NCBI GenBank assembly: GCA_046728175.1
Contig: JBKPEA010000050.1
Span: 6,312 to 70,311, forward strand
Source of the DNA: JAFAHS01 sp046728175
GTDB taxonomy: Bacteria; Desulfobacterota; Binatia; Binatales; Binataceae
Direction: 5' to 3'
DNA length: 64,000 bases
Shown: in pieces, positions 49,226 to 59,706 of the stretch
Position numbering within the stretch: position 1 is the first letter of the stretch
Layout of the letters: each line of letters starts with the position of its first letter
Translations under genes and position numbers: made by a program
Notes under the pieces: generated by a model
What the model was told of the DNA's origin: nothing
The model's input: the letters and a program-made list of their open reading frames with translations, nothing else
Database searches by the model: none

Positions 49226-49624
49226 ATGACTGCGGAAGAGAAGAAGGAACTCGTGACCCGGACCTGGACCCTTTTCGGCAAGGGCGACATCAAGGGCGCG
49301 TTCGCGAATATGGACGATAACGTGAGCTGGCTGGTTCCCGGCAATGTTCCCGGTGTTTCGGGTCTCAAGAAGGGCAAGGACGAAATCCTGAAGTTCATGT
49401 CGGGCGTCGGTGCCGTGTTTCCAGAGGGGCTCAAGAGCGAATTCCGACGCATCTACTGCGACGGCGACACGGTGATCGTCGAATTGACCAACCGCGGCAA
49501 AGTCTCCAACGGCAAACAGTATGAAAACGAGTACTGTTTCGTCTTCGAGCTCGAAAACGGCAAAGTTCGCCGCATTCGCGAGTACGTTGATACGCAAAAA
49601 GTCGTCGACACCGTGATGAAGTAG
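49226..49624 (+). CDS. NTF2/SnoaL-like small protein
   Basis: A 132-residue NTF2-like fold protein: LVTRTWTLFGKGDIKGAFAN, DDNVSWLVPGNVPGVSG, and FELENGKVRRIREYVDT in the last strand. It resembles ketosteroid-isomerase-related and SnoaL-like proteins. AAGGAGATCGGAAA gives the ribosome-binding site. It is a single gene convergent with the ABC exporter block. No reaction can be assigned. Confidence 0.8.
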   Translation: MTAEEKKELVTRTWTLFGKGDIKGAFANMDDNVSWLVPGNVPGVSGLKKGKDEILKFMSGVGAVFPEGLKSEFRRIYCDGDTVIVELTNRGKVSNGKQYENEYCFVFELENGKVRRIREYVDTQKVVDTVMK

Positions 49625-49672
49625 ATTCCCGGGGAACGCCGCGACGGTCGCCTGGCGCACAAAAGGAAACCA

Positions 49673-49741
49673 CCGATTGGGAAAGTGAAGTCGCCGCCAC
49701 GCGCTCCCGCCTCGCCGTGACTTCAGCTTCCCGACGATCGG
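49673..49741. terminator. Long imperfect inverted repeat between convergent genes
   Basis: CCGAT, GGGAA and TGAAGTC (49673-49692) pair in order with GACTTCA, TTCCC and ATCGG (49719-49741), with small internal loops and a 26-base apical loop. It lies just after the NTF2-like gene and over the last codons of the convergent ABC permease gene, and could end transcription from the plus strand. No U tract follows. Confidence 0.4.
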
Positions 49742-50526
49742 TAGTGGCGGATACCGATACGCCACACGCGCAGCGCCACGGCGAGAAACAGAAATCCCAT
49801 CAGCGGGCTTACGCTGCCCAGCCAGGCGGGTGCGCCCAGCGAATCGTGGTGCCCGAGTATTCGCACTACCGGGAAGTAACCGACGCAGGCGAGCGGGACC
49901 ACGAAAATCAGGAACTGGCGAAACCAGCGTACGTAGATATCGAGCGGATACTGCGATGCCTCCACTCCGCCATAGGTGAGCGTATTAGCGACCTCCAGGC
50001 TCTCGATGGTCCAGAATGAAAGGGTCGCCTGCAGGATCATGATTCCGGCGAAGAGCGCAACCCCGCCCGCGATGGTGGCGAGCAACAGCGTGACGGTCGC
50101 GATGCTGAGATCGAGGTGCACAAATTGCGCCGCCACCACCAGCACCACGGCGCCCTGCAGAAATCTGTCGAAGCGAGTCAAGCGGCATTCGTGACCGAGC
50201 AATTGCAGCGGCGTGCTGCGTGGACGCAGCAGCAGTCGATCAAAATTCCCGGTCTTCACGAATTGGGGACCGAAGACGTCGAAGCCCCGCGCGGTCACTT
50301 CCGTGATTGAGAAAGACATATTGATAACCGCGTAGAACACCGCGACTTCGGGGAAGGTCCACCCCTTGATTTGGCCGAAGTGTCGGAACAGCGCCCAGAT
50401 CCCGACAAATTCGGCCGCGGTCGCCAGCGCCTGGGAAATCAACAGCATCAGGAACGACCCTGGGAACTGCATCTGGGCGCGTACCGAGGCGGCCAGGAAG
50501 CGCCAGTAGAGGCGGATACCGCTCAT
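49723..50526 (-). CDS. ABC-2 exporter permease (second permease of the set)
   Basis: A 267-residue integral membrane protein with about six transmembrane segments (FLMLLISQALATAAEFVGIW; VTLLLATIAGGVALFAGIMI). It is of the DUF990-type permease family, usually paired with another permease and an ATPase of the DrrA type. Its ATG overlaps the stop of the previous gene by 4 bases (ATGA), so the two permeases are translated together. The exported compound is unknown. Confidence 0.82.
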   Translation of the reverse strand: MSGIRLYWRFLAASVRAQMQFPGSFLMLLISQALATAAEFVGIWALFRHFGQIKGWTFPEVAVFYAVINMSFSITEVTARGFDVFGPQFVKTGNFDRLLLRPRSTPLQLLGHECRLTRFDRFLQGAVVLVVAAQFVHLDLSIATVTLLLATIAGGVALFAGIMILQATLSFWTIESLEVANTLTYGGVEASQYPLDIYVRWFRQFLIFVVPLACVGYFPVVRILGHHDSLGAPAWLGSVSPLMGFLFLAVALRVWRIGIRHYRSSGS

Positions 50527-51359
50527 CCGCCCTGCACCTCAAGCCTGCTCATCACGCGTTCCATCAGGCGCCGTCCGATCGCGATGAGCGCGGCGACCCA
50601 TACCACCATCTGCAGGAGTCCCGCCAGCGCCAGCCTGCCGGCGAGATTGCCGGAGTAAATCCGAAACGGGATGTCCGCGAGACCCGCGCACGGCTGAAGA
50701 AAGAGAAAGGTGCGCATCCAGCCGGGAAAGAACGGCAGCGGTACCAGAATTCCGGACAGCAGCGTCACGGTTTGCGTCGCCAGCAGGCTTGGTCCGCGGT
50801 CACTGATCAGCACCACCACCAGGAGGTTGATTAGCATGAGGATCGCGCCGGAAAGGAGGACCGCCAGCAACATGCCCGCCACGAACAGCGCGGCCGCCCG
50901 CGGACTCGGCGGCGGCGCGAGACCCCACTGCCCGAGGCCGACCAGCGGGACCAGCAGCGCGACGAACGCGATCATCATGGCGGCGCGCGGCACCATTCGG
51001 GCGCTTATCCACGCCAGCGCGCGCGCGTACCAGAAAAAATAAGTATCCAGCGGTCGCAGACGCTCGTAGGAAACATTGCCGCTGCGCACCATCTCGGTGA
51101 TTTCGGGATCGCCCCACCACGGCATCAACATCAGGAACGCCTGCCCAAGCCACACGTACGCCACCGTTTGCGGAAAGCTGAGTGGTTGCCGCGCCGATGC
51201 GCCATGGTAAAAAGCTGCAAACACCATCACCTTGATGATTCCCCACCAGCACTGGGTGACGAACCCCGCGACCACCGCGGCACGATATTGCAGCATCAGC
51301 ATGAATCGCGCGGCGAACACCGAGCGGTACGATCGCAGCGACCCGGCTTCGACTGCCAT
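50523..51359 (-). CDS. ABC-2 exporter permease (first permease of the set)
   Basis: A 278-residue membrane protein with about six transmembrane segments (AAVVAGFVTQCWWGIIKVMV; LVGLGQWGLAPPPS; TLLSGILVPLPFFPGWMRTF). Its start overlaps the ATPase stop by one base in TGATG and its end overlaps the next permease start by 4. The heterodimeric permease pair plus one ATPase is typical for drug or lipid exporters of this family. Confidence 0.82.
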   Translation of the reverse strand: MAVEAGSLRSYRSVFAARFMLMLQYRAAVVAGFVTQCWWGIIKVMVFAAFYHGASARQPLSFPQTVAYVWLGQAFLMLMPWWGDPEITEMVRSGNVSYERLRPLDTYFFWYARALAWISARMVPRAAMMIAFVALLVPLVGLGQWGLAPPPSPRAAALFVAGMLLAVLLSGAILMLINLLVVVLISDRGPSLLATQTVTLLSGILVPLPFFPGWMRTFLFLQPCAGLADIPFRIYSGNLAGRLALAGLLQMVVWVAALIAIGRRLMERVMSRLEVQGG

Positions 51360-52351
51360 CAGGCCTCGCTGGCGCCATGAAGGTCGTAGAAGCGCGCGAT
51401 CACTTCTTCGATTTGCGGCTGCTCGACGTGGACATCGGCAAGCTCGTATTTGGCGCTGATACTCTCGATCAGCTGCGGAACCGAGATGAGGGCGGGATCG
51501 AATGACAGCTCGATTGAGTTGCCGTCGCGATTGCGCACCACCGCCCCCGAAATCTCCAGTGCCGGGGCGGCACCGACAAAATCCGCGAACAGGCGCCGCT
51601 CGGTGAGCACTTCGGCTCGCAGCAGCGCGAAAGGCTTGTCGGCCAGGATGACGCCGTTGCCGATCACGATCACGCGCTCCGCCAAAGCCTCGATGTCATG
51701 CATGTCGTGGGTGGTGAGAATGACCGTCACGCCTTGCTCCCGATTCAGCGTTTTCACGAATTCGCGCACCGCCAGCTTCGATGGTGCGTCCAGACCGATG
51801 GTCGGCTCATCCAGGAACAGAAGCGCGGGACGATGCAGCATCGCGGCCGCGATCTCGCAGCGCATGCGCTGGCCCAAGGACAACTGCCGGACCGGCTGGT
51901 CGAGCAGCCGCTCCAGGCGCATCAGGCCAATCATCTCATCACGGGTGCGGCGGTACTCGCTCTCCGAAACGCGGTAGATGTCGCGCAGCAGGTCGAACCC
52001 GTCGATCACCGGCAGGTCCCACCACAGCTGGGTGCGCTGGCCAAATACCACACCGATGCGCGCGACATGCCGAATCCGATCGCGCCACGGGGTGAGCCCA
52101 TCTATTTCGCAGCGGCCGGACAGCGGCTCCAGGATGCCGGAGAGGATCTTGATCGTGGTCGATTTGCCCGCGCCATTGGGGCCGATAAAGCCCAGCAGTT
52201 CGCCGCGCTCGAGCGAGAAGCTGATGCGCTTGAGCGCGTGGACCAGGCGGTGGCGGCGCGCGAACAGGCCTTGCACCGCACCCCAGGCTCCGGGCCGACG
52301 TTCCGACACGCGGTAGGTCTTCGACAGATTTTCTACGAGAATCTGCGGCAT
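51359..52351 (-). CDS. ABC transporter ATP-binding protein (DrrA-like)
   Basis: A 330-residue ATPase from ATG 52351 (the frame can extend to 52390). Walker A is FIGPNGAGKSTTIKIL, the Q loop lies in VVFGQRTQLWWD, the signature LSLGQRMRCE reads LSLGQ in place of LSGGQ, Walker B is LLFLDEPTIGLD and the switch His is in LTTHDMHDIE. The last about 90 residues are an extra C-terminal domain found in DrrA/CcmA-type exporters. It is the first gene of the ATPase-permease-permease operon. Confidence 0.9.
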   Translation of the reverse strand: MPQILVENLSKTYRVSERRPGAWGAVQGLFARRHRLVHALKRISFSLERGELLGFIGPNGAGKSTTIKILSGILEPLSGRCEIDGLTPWRDRIRHVARIGVVFGQRTQLWWDLPVIDGFDLLRDIYRVSESEYRRTRDEMIGLMRLERLLDQPVRQLSLGQRMRCEIAAAMLHRPALLFLDEPTIGLDAPSKLAVREFVKTLNREQGVTVILTTHDMHDIEALAERVIVIGNGVILADKPFALLRAEVLTERRLFADFVGAAPALEISGAVVRNRDGNSIELSFDPALISVPQLIESISAKYELADVHVEQPQIEEVIARFYDLHGASEA

Positions 52352-52434
52352 CCGACGCGCCCCCCCGACCGATGTGGAAACCGTCGACACTATCCGCGCG
52401 CGGGTGCCCAGTCAACGAAGAGGTAGCCGCGCGC

Positions 52435-52794
52435 TTAGGTGGCCCCTGGGGCGCGGACCACGCAGAAAAGATTGCCGTCGGGGTCTTCCAGGACAACGAA
52501 GTCACTGTTGGGTCTATATCGCCATGGGTAGCGGGTGGCCCCGAGCGCCACAAGTCGCTCCACTTCGCTCTCCCGGTCGCCCGCGTAGAGGTCAAGGTGC
52601 AATCTGCTTCGCTTGCCCGAGCGTTTTTCCGCGACCCGGTTCAAGGACAAATTCGGCCCTTTTCCCAGGGGATCACGAAGAACCACCCAACCCCCCTGCG
52701 CGGGCTCTCTGGGGACGTAGTGAAGCGCTTGCTGCCAGAAGGCCAACATTTTCTCGAACTCGTAGCAGTTGACGACGATCGAACCGATTTTCAT
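52435..52794 (-). CDS. VOC-superfamily protein
   Basis: A 119-residue VOC-fold protein from ATG 52794, preceded by GGTGAGGGGGGAG. It has GSIVVNCYEFEKMLAFWQQA, HLDLYAGD and VLEDPDGNLFCVVR, the usual beta-alpha-beta-beta-beta repeats with a late Glu/Phe change (NLFCV). The upstream frame extension to 52923 is rejected because it overlaps the mmsA gene end and lacks a start signal. It lies between mmsA and the ABC exporter. The substrate is unknown. Confidence 0.8.
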   Translation of the reverse strand: MKIGSIVVNCYEFEKMLAFWQQALHYVPREPAQGGWVVLRDPLGKGPNLSLNRVAEKRSGKRSRLHLDLYAGDRESEVERLVALGATRYPWRYRPNSDFVVLEDPDGNLFCVVRAPGAT

Positions 52795-52865
52795 CTCCCC
52801 CCTCACCAACCCGCATTTCTTCTTCCGAGTTTTGCATGGTCGCAAATCCAAGGACTTTCTGCTCT

Positions 52866-54362
<1,497 letters not shown>

Positions 54363-54588
54363 GATGCGTCCACCCGCAATTGTCCTGACCCCAACCTTAC
54401 CCCGAACCGGCTACTTACCAAGAACCCCGGTGTGAAGAGCTATTAAGCGAGGTGCGAGAATCGGTACCGACTATAGCGGGCGCTCGGGCTCTGCGCCTGA
54501 GCTGGTTAGAGACACCCCGTGAAGCCGGTGCCCCTTTCGAAAAGAACACCGCGCGGCGGTCTCTAGCCTCGCCCCCTCGCTGACTCAC

Positions 54589-56022
54589 TCAAGTCTGCCG
54601 GCGCGTCACAAAATAAATGGGTACTCCGCTCAACACGATGATCACTCCGGGCCACGAGAAACGCGGTTTCATCACCAGCAAGTCGATCATCACTGCCGCC
54701 GCGGCAATGATGTACGCCGCGGGCACGATCGGATAGCCCCACGCTCGATATGGGCGCGGCACAGCTGGGCGCGTTCTCCGCAACCTGAACACGGCGCCGA
54801 CCGTGAGCACGTAAAAGAACAGGGCCGCAAAAATTACGTAGTCCAACAAGTCGGAATAAGTACCGCTCAGCGCCAGCAGCGCTGCCCACACCCCCTGGAC
54901 GATCAGCGCAAACGCAGGGACGTTCGCGGCATTGAGACGCCGTGCGGCGGCAAAAAAGACGCCGTCTTCCGCCATCGCATAGATGACCCGCGCTCCGGTC
55001 AGGATCAGGCCGTTGGCACATCCGAACGCGGAGATCATGACGAGGATCGCGGTGAGCGATGCGCCCGCGGCGCCCCATACTACTTTCATGGCGGCGGAAG
55101 CCACCCGGTCGCTGGCGGCGTGCGCGATTCCGCGCGCGAAGACGTCCGAAACATGAGGGACTCCCGTCGCCGGAAGTTGGAACAGGTATGCGAGGTTGGT
55201 CAGCACATACAGAAGGATGACCGCGCCACTGCCGAAGGCGAGCGCGCGCGGCAGATTCCGATGCGGATTGCGGATTTCCGACGCCACGAAAGTTACCGAC
55301 GCCCACGCGTCGGCCGAGAACAGCGCTCCCACCATTGCCGCTCCGAACACTGCCAGAAAGTTGCTCGGCGGCACGTCCTGGAAGAAAAACCTGTAGGCGC
55401 TCCCGAAGTTGGCGCGCAGCGCGGCCGGATTCGGAAACAGGACGCATCCAACCAGCACAATCATCACCAGCGCAAGAACCTTTGCGGTGGTGAACGAGTT
55501 CTGCACCAGGCGCCCCAGATTCAGGCCCCGCAGATTCGCGAAGGTGAGGACCGCGATCACCATGATCGCGCCCACGCGTTCGCCGGAAAGTCCGAAAGTG
55601 CCGGCGCCCAGGAAGACCCGCGATCCGAGTACCGGCCACAGAACATCAAGAAAGCGTGCAAACGCTACCGCAACTGCCGCGATGGTTCCGGTCTGGGTGA
55701 TCAGGAGCAGCGTCCAGCCGAACAGAAAGGCCCATAGGCCGCCGTATGCTTCGCGCAGGTAAACGTACTGACCGCCCGCCTGCGGCATCATGGCGGCCAA
55801 CTCTCCATATGCCAGTGCACCCGCGATGGTCATAAGTCCCGCGACGATCCAGGTCGCCAACAGAGCCGCCGGGGAGCCGACCTGCCGCACGATATCCGCC
55901 GCTACGATGAAGATGCCGGAGCCAATCATCGAGCCGGCGACCAGGGTTATTGAATCGAACAGCCCAAGGCCCGGCCTGAGCCCCGCTACCGTCGGCTCCG
56001 CTCTAGCCGCCGCTTGCTCCAT
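54589..56022 (-). CDS. APC-family amino-acid/amine permease
   Basis: A 477-residue transporter with about 12 transmembrane segments. The first helices carry GLGLFDSITLVAGSMIGSGI, the unwound-helix substrate site of APC/LeuT-fold carriers (GSMIGSGIF), followed by AYGELAAMMPQAGGQYVYLR. ATG 56022 (MEQAAARAEP) is chosen; an upstream frame to 56199 would add a long hydrophilic non-family stretch. The substrate is an amino acid or related amine, unassigned. Confidence 0.85.
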   Translation of the reverse strand: MEQAAARAEPTVAGLRPGLGLFDSITLVAGSMIGSGIFIVAADIVRQVGSPAALLATWIVAGLMTIAGALAYGELAAMMPQAGGQYVYLREAYGGLWAFLFGWTLLLITQTGTIAAVAVAFARFLDVLWPVLGSRVFLGAGTFGLSGERVGAIMVIAVLTFANLRGLNLGRLVQNSFTTAKVLALVMIVLVGCVLFPNPAALRANFGSAYRFFFQDVPPSNFLAVFGAAMVGALFSADAWASVTFVASEIRNPHRNLPRALAFGSGAVILLYVLTNLAYLFQLPATGVPHVSDVFARGIAHAASDRVASAAMKVVWGAAGASLTAILVMISAFGCANGLILTGARVIYAMAEDGVFFAAARRLNAANVPAFALIVQGVWAALLALSGTYSDLLDYVIFAALFFYVLTVGAVFRLRRTRPAVPRPYRAWGYPIVPAAYIIAAAAVMIDLLVMKPRFSWPGVIIVLSGVPIYFVTRRQT

Positions 56023-56370
56023 GGGTGCATCATCGTAGCAGCGCCGTTTGATTTGCGCGCGGGTCTCGGCCCCTCTTGCCGGATTGATTTTTTCAGGGCA
56101 GAGACCTAGCAGAATGGACTGTCGCACGAACCAGTTTGAGTAGGAATCATGGTTGCCCATAATCCCCTCAACAGATCCGGACGAGCGGTATTGCCGCATC
56201 CGGCTCTTGCCTCAGGTAATGACGCCGAGACCCCTGTCAACGCTTCGACGCTTCCCTTGCGAGAAGCTCCGCATGACTCAGGGCCGTCATGGGTCGCTGG
56301 CCCTTTAACGCGTGACTCTTTCATTCACAACACCTCGCCGGTTTAGCCCGGCGCACAAGGAGAGCAACCG
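56023..56370. other. Intergenic region without recognisable gene
   Basis: These 348 bases separate the permease start from the coiled-coil gene. They probably hold two divergent promoters, but I see no clear -35/-10 pair, RNA gene or repeat. The short frames in it look non-coding. Confidence 0.5.
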
Positions 56371-56847
56371 ATGCGGCAGAAAAAGAAGAGGGTTTCCAAA
56401 CCTAAAACGGCGCGCAAACGCACCAAGCCGGCTGCGGGCGGGTCCCAGCTGTCGCAGCTCAGATCGATGGTGTCGCAACTCCGCGCCCGCATTGAAAAAG
56501 AAGCGCGTGCCCGCAAGCTCAACACCAGCCTCATCAATGAAGCCAAACGGGCGCGTGACGAGATCGTGCGGCAGGTTACTTCCCTGCGCGACCAGGGAAG
56601 AAAGCTCGCCGAGCAGCTTCAGAGCACGCTTACTGACTCAAAGAAGAGAGAAAAGGCCCGTCGGGATGCGCTGGCGATCGTGACTGAACTTCGCGAGGAA
56701 CTGGCGCGCAAGACCGAAGACTTGCGTCTCAAAACCGTGGAACTAAGAAACCTCGCGCAAGAATCGGCGCAGCGGGCTCGCGAGATCATCCAAGGCGCCC
56801 CGCCCGCGCCGCACCCGGGTCCGGGCGAACCGGGTAGCAAGGAATAG
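56371..56847 (+). CDS. Basic coiled-coil protein of unknown function
   Basis: A 158-residue protein: a Lys/Arg-rich head (residues 1-24, KKKRVSKPKTARKRTKPAAG), then one long predicted coiled coil (about 28-140, SQLRARIEKEARARKLNTSL; LAEQLQSTLTDSKKREKARR), then a Pro/Gly tail. AAGGAGAGCAACCG precedes ATG. A basic head and a coiled coil suggest nucleic-acid or polyphosphate binding and bundling, but no family is recognised. Confidence 0.7.
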   Translation: MRQKKKRVSKPKTARKRTKPAAGGSQLSQLRSMVSQLRARIEKEARARKLNTSLINEAKRARDEIVRQVTSLRDQGRKLAEQLQSTLTDSKKREKARRDALAIVTELREELARKTEDLRLKTVELRNLAQESAQRAREIIQGAPPAPHPGPGEPGSKE

Positions 56848-56930
56848 CGCTGACCTCCGCAATGCAAACAAAGCCAGCGCGTGCCCCCCGGTCGACCGCT
56901 CAGAAAATTGAAGGAAAAGAGGCTGGTTAG

Positions 56931-56961
56931 CCGCGCGCCGCCTTAAAGGGGCGGCGCGCGG
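56931..56961. terminator. Perfect 12-bp GC hairpin between convergent genes
   Basis: CCGCGCGCCGCC (56931-56942) and GGCGGCGCGCGG (56950-56961) form a perfect 12-bp stem with a 7-base loop (TTAAAGG). It lies between the coiled-coil gene and the convergent small lipoprotein gene, a good place for a bidirectional terminator, but there is no U run on either side. Confidence 0.5.
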
Positions 56962-56984
56962 AACTATCCTTGAGCCGAAGTTGC

Positions 56985-57161
56985 TTACGGAGCTGCCGGA
57001 CTGGCTCCCGGGCTGCCCATTTCCCCACCACCGCCGGGCGCAGCCGGGCTCGCTTCAGCGGAAGCGGACGCCTCCGGAGCGGCTGGAGCTGTCTCTTCGG
57101 ATTTGCTGCACGCGGCCCCCAGGAACAACGCAACTAGTGCCAGAAGCAGGACTTTGCGCAT
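56985..57161 (-). CDS. Small lipoprotein with Ala/Pro/Ser/Glu-rich mature part
   Basis: A 58-residue protein from ATG 57161, preceded by AAGGAGG 6 bases upstream. The lipobox LFLGAACSKSEE marks Cys18 for lipidation; the mature part is low-complexity (EASASAEASPAAPGGGGEMG). Such proteins may coat the membrane or act as spacers. No family is recognised. It is convergent with the coiled-coil gene. Confidence 0.7.
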   Translation of the reverse strand: MRKVLLLALVALFLGAACSKSEETAPAAPEASASAEASPAAPGGGGEMGSPGASPAAP

Positions 57162-57381
57162 CGCTTCCTCCTTGAATTCCAAGCTACCCTAAACAATAGC
57201 GCAAAAACTGAAAACGCCGCCAACAATACGATAGGCGCAGCACAACTTCAAGCGCGAGTACGCGCAGGCAAGATAAGCGTAAAGATCACCATCGCGCCTA
57301 TCAAAATTCATACCACTATTTTGAAATGAGATTGGGCGCGCTATTATCGATTCAAACGTCTGTCGTGGGGAGGATGGGAAG

Positions 57382-57615
57382 TTGGTGCGTAGCAGGCGCT
57401 TGTCAGTCGCGCTCGATCGAGTGCACCCCGACCAGCATGGTTTGGTGGTCGAACCCGAACTGGACATGAATCGGCAACACCGCCGGGAGCCGACGCTGTT
57501 GCTCCGATTCTGGCGGCTCATCCACTGGTTGAGGCCCGAGTCCGGAATGGTGGAACCGCCGATGAGATCCATCGCGCGGGAGCTCGAGGAGCGGTTTCCG
57601 TCACGCGATATCTGA
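57382..57615 (+). CDS. Small hypothetical protein
   Basis: A 77-codon frame starting TTG/GTG (57382 or 57385) after GGGAGGATGGGAAG. The peptide (MVRSRRLSVALDRVHPDQHG, then EPELDMNRQHRREPTLLLRF) has a mixed charge pattern like a real protein rather than a shadow frame, and the opposite-strand frame across it is poorer. It ends 39 bases before the RidA-family gene. No family is recognised; it may be a chance frame. Confidence 0.4.
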   Translation: MVRSRRLSVALDRVHPDQHGLVVEPELDMNRQHRREPTLLLRFWRLIHWLRPESGMVEPPMRSIARELEERFPSRDI

Positions 57616-57654
57616 GACGTTCCCAAAGCGGGCGCTCTCAGGAGGGGAGATTTG

Positions 57655-58149
57655 ATGGCGCAACTTGTGCGCATTGCGAGCGGCACGCCGTGGGAACCGG
57701 TCGCAGCTTATTCGCGAGCCGTCAAAGCCGGAGAATTCGTCGCGGTATCCGGGACCACTGCCACCGATGAGCGTGGCCTGGTGGTCGGCGGTGGCCAGAT
57801 GTACGTGCAAGCACACCAGGCGCTGATCAACATCCGCACCGCGCTCGAGAGAATGGGGCTCTCGATGCAGGATGTGGTCCGCACCAGGATGTTCGTTACC
57901 GACATCTCGCGCTTCGCCGAGGTGGCCCGCGCGCATCATGAGTTCTTCGCCCAAGCGCCGCCGGCCTCGACGATGGTCGAAGTAAAAGCCTTGGTCCATC
58001 CCGCAATGCTCATCGAGATCGAAGCGGATGCCTATCGCGGATCTGCGCCGCCGCCCGCGCCGCCACCCAAGTCCGCGGGCAGGGCGAAGCCCCGGGCCAG
58101 ACTCGCTGGAAAGAAAACCTCCGCTTCAAAATCAAAGCGACGCAGATAA
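57655..58149 (+). CDS. RidA/YjgF-family protein with basic C-terminal tail
   Basis: A 164-residue protein from ATG 57655 after GGAGGGGAG. Residues 1-130 are a RidA-type trimerising domain (AYSRAVKAGEFVAVSGTTAT; RTALERMGLSMQDVVRTRMF; PPASTMVEVKALVHPAMLIE). Family enzymes deaminate reactive enamine/imine intermediates; the Arg in VVRTRMFV may be the catalytic one. The last 35 residues, rich in Pro/Ala/Lys/Arg (KKTSASKSKRRR), are not part of the family. It is convergent with nuoN. Confidence 0.85.
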   Translation: MAQLVRIASGTPWEPVAAYSRAVKAGEFVAVSGTTATDERGLVVGGGQMYVQAHQALINIRTALERMGLSMQDVVRTRMFVTDISRFAEVARAHHEFFAQAPPASTMVEVKALVHPAMLIEIEADAYRGSAPPPAPPPKSAGRAKPRARLAGKKTSASKSKRRR

Positions 58150-58209
58150 CCGTATTCGCCCCAAAATTCACGGCGTCGGGTCGGTCATATCCGCGAAGAT
58201 CGAGATTTC

Positions 58210-59706
58210 CTACTGATTGAATGACGCGGCGCGCAGCGCCGCTTCGCCCATCGCCGAATTGAACGCGTCCTGTGCCGCAGTCATATAAGGCGCGGGGTAT
58301 ACGCCGACCAGAACCGTTGCAAGCGCCGACAAACCGATAGCTGCAACCAGTGCGGGCTTGCGCGTTATTCGTGCGGGTTCCACTCCGCCCTCTTCCATGT
58401 ACATCGCGACGATCACCGAGATGTAGTAGAACGCTGCAATTACGCTGTTAATGACCGCGATTACCACCAGATACGTGTAACCCTGCCGCAGCGCGGCGCT
58501 GAAGACGTAGAATTTGCCCATAAACCCGGCCAGCGGCGGCACCCCGGTGAACGACAACAGGAACACGGCCATCGCCCCGGCCAGCGCGGGCGAGCGGGTA
58601 GACAGGCCGCGATAGTCGGCAATCAAATCCCCCGCAAGCTGCCGTCGTTCGAGCGCAACCACGATTCCGAACGCCCCCAGGGTGGTGAACGCATATGCCA
58701 AGAGGTAATAGAGCACCGCCGCTCCACCCTCCGGAGTCGCCGCGATCATCCCGACCAGCACATATCCCGCATGCGCGATGGCCGAGTACGCCAGCATCCG
58801 CTTGATATTGGTCTGCACCACCGCGATGACGTTGCCGGTGGTCATGGTCAACGCTGCGATTACCCACAGCGCGTAAGACCATTCACCGCTGATCGCCAGG
58901 AAGCCCACCAGGAAAATCCGGACAAACCCCGCGAAGGCCCCCAACTTCACGCCCACCGCCATGAACGCGGTGATCGGCGTCGGGGCACCTTCGTAAACGT
59001 CCGGCGTCCACATGTGGAACGGTACCGCCGCCACTTTGAAGCCGAACCCAACCAACAACATGGCCAACCCCAGCGAGAGCAGCAGGTTGGAAGTCATCGG
59101 CGCGGAAAGCGTGGAGCGAATCGCTTCAAGTTTGATCGATCCGGTCGCGCCGTAGATGAGTGCGATTCCATACAGCAGAAAGCCGGTCGAGAATGCGCCG
59201 AGCAGAAAATATTTGATCGCGGCCTCGTTGGAGCGCGGATCGCGCCGGCGCAGTCCAGCGAGCACGTAGACCGCAATCGACATCGTCTCCAGCCCCAGGA
59301 AGATCACGATCAGGTCGCCGGCCGCGGCCATGAGCATCATGCCCAGGGTCGAAAACAGTAGGAGCGAATAGTACTCGGCGCCGGCAAGATGATTCTCACC
59401 GGCGTAGTCGAGTGACATCAGAATGGTGAACGCGGCCGCGATCAGAATCGTCAACTGGAAAAATGCAGAAAATCCGTCGACCGCCAGCGAACCCCCAAAA
59501 GCATCCCCGGTCTGCCCGATCAGCCCCAGCGCCAGGACGAATGCGACGCCGAGGGTCGCCAGCGCCAGCCATCCCAGGCCTTCGCTCTCGTCATCCTCTA
59601 CGCGCACGCCGACTAACAGAATGACGATTGCCCCGATGGTGACCGCGACGAGCGGCAGCAGAGGGAGCCAGGCGAAGTTGATAGCGGCGAGGTTGTAAGG
59701 ATTCAT
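58210..59706 (-). CDS. nuoN: NADH-quinone oxidoreductase subunit N
   Basis: A 498-residue antiporter-like subunit with about 14 transmembrane helices (LPLVAVTIGAIVILLVGVRV; VPFHMWTPDVYEGAPTPITA). NuoN is one of three Mrp-antiporter-related proton-pumping subunits of complex I. It overlaps nuoM by 4 bases (ATGA), so the two are translated together. The conserved Lys/Glu of the channel lie in the transmembrane helices but were not all mapped. Confidence 0.95.
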   Translation of the reverse strand: MNPYNLAAINFAWLPLLPLVAVTIGAIVILLVGVRVEDDESEGLGWLALATLGVAFVLALGLIGQTGDAFGGSLAVDGFSAFFQLTILIAAAFTILMSLDYAGENHLAGAEYYSLLLFSTLGMMLMAAAGDLIVIFLGLETMSIAVYVLAGLRRRDPRSNEAAIKYFLLGAFSTGFLLYGIALIYGATGSIKLEAIRSTLSAPMTSNLLLSLGLAMLLVGFGFKVAAVPFHMWTPDVYEGAPTPITAFMAVGVKLGAFAGFVRIFLVGFLAISGEWSYALWVIAALTMTTGNVIAVVQTNIKRMLAYSAIAHAGYVLVGMIAATPEGGAAVLYYLLAYAFTTLGAFGIVVALERRQLAGDLIADYRGLSTRSPALAGAMAVFLLSFTGVPPLAGFMGKFYVFSAALRQGYTYLVVIAVINSVIAAFYYISVIVAMYMEEGGVEPARITRKPALVAAIGLSALATVLVGVYPAPYMTAAQDAFNSAMGEAALRAASFNQ

